From: an uncultured Erysipelotrichaceae bacterium
Lineage (GTDB): Bacteria; Bacillota_I; Bacilli_A; Acholeplasmatales; Anaeroplasmataceae
Assembly: GCA_902796895.1 (NCBI GenBank)
Contig: CADBQV010000118.1
Location: forward strand, 1 to 5,836
DNA length: 5,836 nt
Direction: 5' to 3'
Numbering within the stretch: position 1 is the stretch's first letter; the number at the start of each line of letters is the position of its first letter. Positions 4,326 to 5,836 of the stretch are shown here, piece by piece. Under the pieces are notes generated by a model. It was not told the DNA's origin, made no database searches, and was given only the letters and a program-made list of their open reading frames with translations. The position numbers and the translations under genes are program-made.

Positions 4326-5836
4326 ACGTAGTGATATAAAGAAAATAATGGTTATTGGCTCTGGTCCAATTGTTATTGGTCAAGCAGCTGAATTTGACTA
4401 TGCAGGTACTCAAGCATGCCTTTCATTAAAGGAAGAAGGTTATGAGGTTGTATTAGTAAACTCAAACCCTGCAACAATTATGACAGACCCTAATATTGCA
4501 GATAAAATTTATATGGAACCACTTGACCTTGAACATGTTGCTAAAATTATTAGATATGAACGTCCTGATGGATTAATCGCATCAATGGGTGGTCAAACAG
4601 GTTTAAATTTAGGTATGGCACTTGCTAAAAAGGGTATATTAGATGAATGTGGTGTTGAGCTTTTAGGTATTAAAGCAAATACAATTGATAAAGCAGAGGA
4701 TAGAGAATTATTCAAAGAATTATGTATATCAATTGGTGAACCAGTAATCGAATCTGAAATTGCTAATAATTTAGATGAGGTTATTAAAGCAGCACATGAT
4801 ATTGGATTCCCTGTTATTTTAAGACCTGCATTCACACTAGGTGGTACTGGTGGTGGATTTGCAGATAATGATGAAGAATTATTACCACTTGCTAAAAACG
4901 CATTAAAATTATCTCCAGTTTCTCAAGTATTAGTTGAAAAATCAATTAAAGGCTATAAAGAAATTGAATTCGAAATGATGCGTGATAAAAATGATACAGT
5001 AATAGCAATTTGTTCTATGGAAAATATTGACCCAGTTGGTGTTCATACTGGTGATTCAATCGTACTAGCACCTGCTCAAACTTTAACATTAAGAGAATTC
5101 TCAATGCTAAAGGAATCAGCAGTTAAATTAATGAGAGCTCTAGATTTAGAGGGTGGATGTAATATCCAATTCGCATTAGATCCATATTCATTTAAATATT
5201 ATTTAATTGAAGTTAACCCAAGAGTATCTCGTTCATCAGCCTTAGCATCTAAAGCATCAGGATTCCCTATTGCTAGAGTATCATCAAAAATCGCAGTTGG
5301 TCTAACTCTAGATGAAATTAAAATTGCTGCAACTGTAGCTTCATTTGAACCAACAATTGACTATGTTGTATGTAAATTCCCAAGATTCCCATTTGATAAA
5401 TTCCAAGATGCTAATCGTAAATTATCAACTCAAATGAAGGCAACTGGTGAAGTAATGTCAATTGGTAGAACAATTGAAGAATCATTATTAAAATCAGTAA
5501 GATCACTTGAAAATAAGGTTGATCACTTAGAATTAGAATCATTAAAGAATAAATCATTAGAAGAATTATTTGATTTCATCAAGAAAGAAACTGATGAAAG
5601 AATTTATGCAATGTGTGAAGCCTTAAGAAAAGGTGCAGATATTGATGATTTATATGATATTACTAAGATTGATAGATTATTCATTAGAAATTTAATGAAT
5701 ATCGTTGAAATGGAAAATGTTATTAAAGCTAATCCAAATAATAAGGATGTATTATATGAAGCTAAGCGTATGGGCTTTAGTGATTCATATATTGCTAGAT
5801 GCTGGAATATCTCTTATGTAGATGTATATAACCTAA
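4318..5836 (+). CDS. carB: Carbamoyl phosphate synthase large subunit, N-terminal half (cut by the window end)
   Basis: The frame stays open from ATG 4318 to the window end, giving 506 residues of a subunit that is usually about 1,060-1,070. CarB (PyrAB) makes carbamoyl phosphate from bicarbonate, ammonia and two ATP. The visible half is the carboxyphosphate-forming ATP-grasp domain plus most of the oligomerisation domain. Motifs seen are [20 protein letters not shown] (14-33), [11 protein letters not shown] (48-58), GGQTGLNL (91-98), [12 protein letters not shown] (169-180), [17 protein letters not shown] (233-249) and [19 protein letters not shown] (297-315). The expected catalytic residues are in place: R129, R169, E215, Q284, E298, N300 and R302. 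A GGGAGGA ribosome-binding site lies 7 nt upstream, inside the end of carA, and the 8-nt overlap suggests translational coupling. No degeneration matching that of carA is seen here. Confidence 0.97.
   Translation, partial: MPRRSDIKKIMVIGSGPIVIGQAAEFDYAGTQACLSLKEEGYEVVLVNSNPATIMTDPNIADKIYMEPLDLEHVAKIIRYERPDGLIASMGGQTGLNLGMALAKKGILDECGVELLGIKANTIDKAEDRELFKELCISIGEPVIESEIANNLDEVIKAAHDIGFPVILRPAFTLGGTGGGFADNDEELLPLAKNALKLSPVSQVLVEKSIKGYKEIEFEMMRDKNDTVIAICSMENIDPVGVHTGDSIVLAPAQTLTLREFSMLKESAVKLMRALDLEGGCNIQFALDPYSFKYYLIEVNPRVSRSSALASKASGFPIARVSSKIAVGLTLDEIKIAATVASFEPTIDYVVCKFPRFPFDKFQDANRKLSTQMKATGEVMSIGRTIEESLLKSVRSLENKVDHLELESLKNKSLEELFDFIKKETDERIYAMCEALRKGADIDDLYDITKIDRLFIRNLMNIVEMENVIKANPNNKDVLYEAKRMGFSDSYIARCWNISYVDVYNL

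Noticed and set aside
4593..4835. Open frame on the minus strand inside carB
   Set aside because: It is antisense to the conserved ATP-grasp domain of CarB and has no convincing ribosome-binding site or recognisable motif.
1..5836. CRISPR array, tRNA or rRNA genes, insertion sequences or integration sites
   Set aside because: No regularly spaced repeats, tRNA-like cloverleaf blocks, transposase frames or terminal repeats were seen on either strand.

Overview
The window comes from an AT-rich low-GC Gram-positive bacterium (Firmicutes/Bacillota). The evidence is strong GGAGG ribosome-binding sites, TTA/AAA/AGA-dominated codons, a TmcAL (YlbM) homologue and a Bacillus-type pyr gene order. Tryptophan is read from TGG in every gene and there are no in-frame TGA codons, so the standard bacterial code fits. 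An Erysipelotrichia-like or related gut Bacilli lineage is a reasonable guess, but the sequence alone does not prove it.

Layout. Positions 1-290 (minus strand) hold the N-terminal third or less of tmcAL, the tRNA(Met) wobble-cytidine acetate ligase. An AT-rich 80-bp gap carries plausible divergent promoters. Positions 371-970 (plus) encode a 199-residue protein. It reads like a shortened, degenerate fold-type II PLP enzyme (threonine synthase / threonine dehydratase superfamily), but this is only a pattern-level resemblance. Positions 971-1156 hold a good extended -10 promoter and a leader of about 110 nt ending in a strong intrinsic terminator that abuts the pyrB ribosome-binding site. This is the layout of a transcription attenuator. 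From 1157 to the end runs a tight operon, pyrB-pyrC-carA-carB, with carB cut by the window edge. It covers the first three steps of de novo pyrimidine synthesis: carbamoyl phosphate synthetase, aspartate transcarbamylase and dihydroorotase.

Two things deserve attention. First, the CarA subunit, normally the glutaminase that feeds ammonia to CarB, keeps its length and N-terminal scaffold but has lost the whole catalytic triad: Cys to Gly249, His to Asn334 and Glu to Asn336. It has also lost several glutamine-binding residues. The CarB half that is visible looks intact. The enzyme is therefore predicted to run on free ammonia or on ammonia from another donor. Second, the pyr leader shows no recognisable PyrR-binding loop. 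It can instead be folded by eye into an H-type pseudoknot whose second stem hides the strand needed for antitermination. That makes it a candidate for an undescribed pyrimidine-responsive RNA element.
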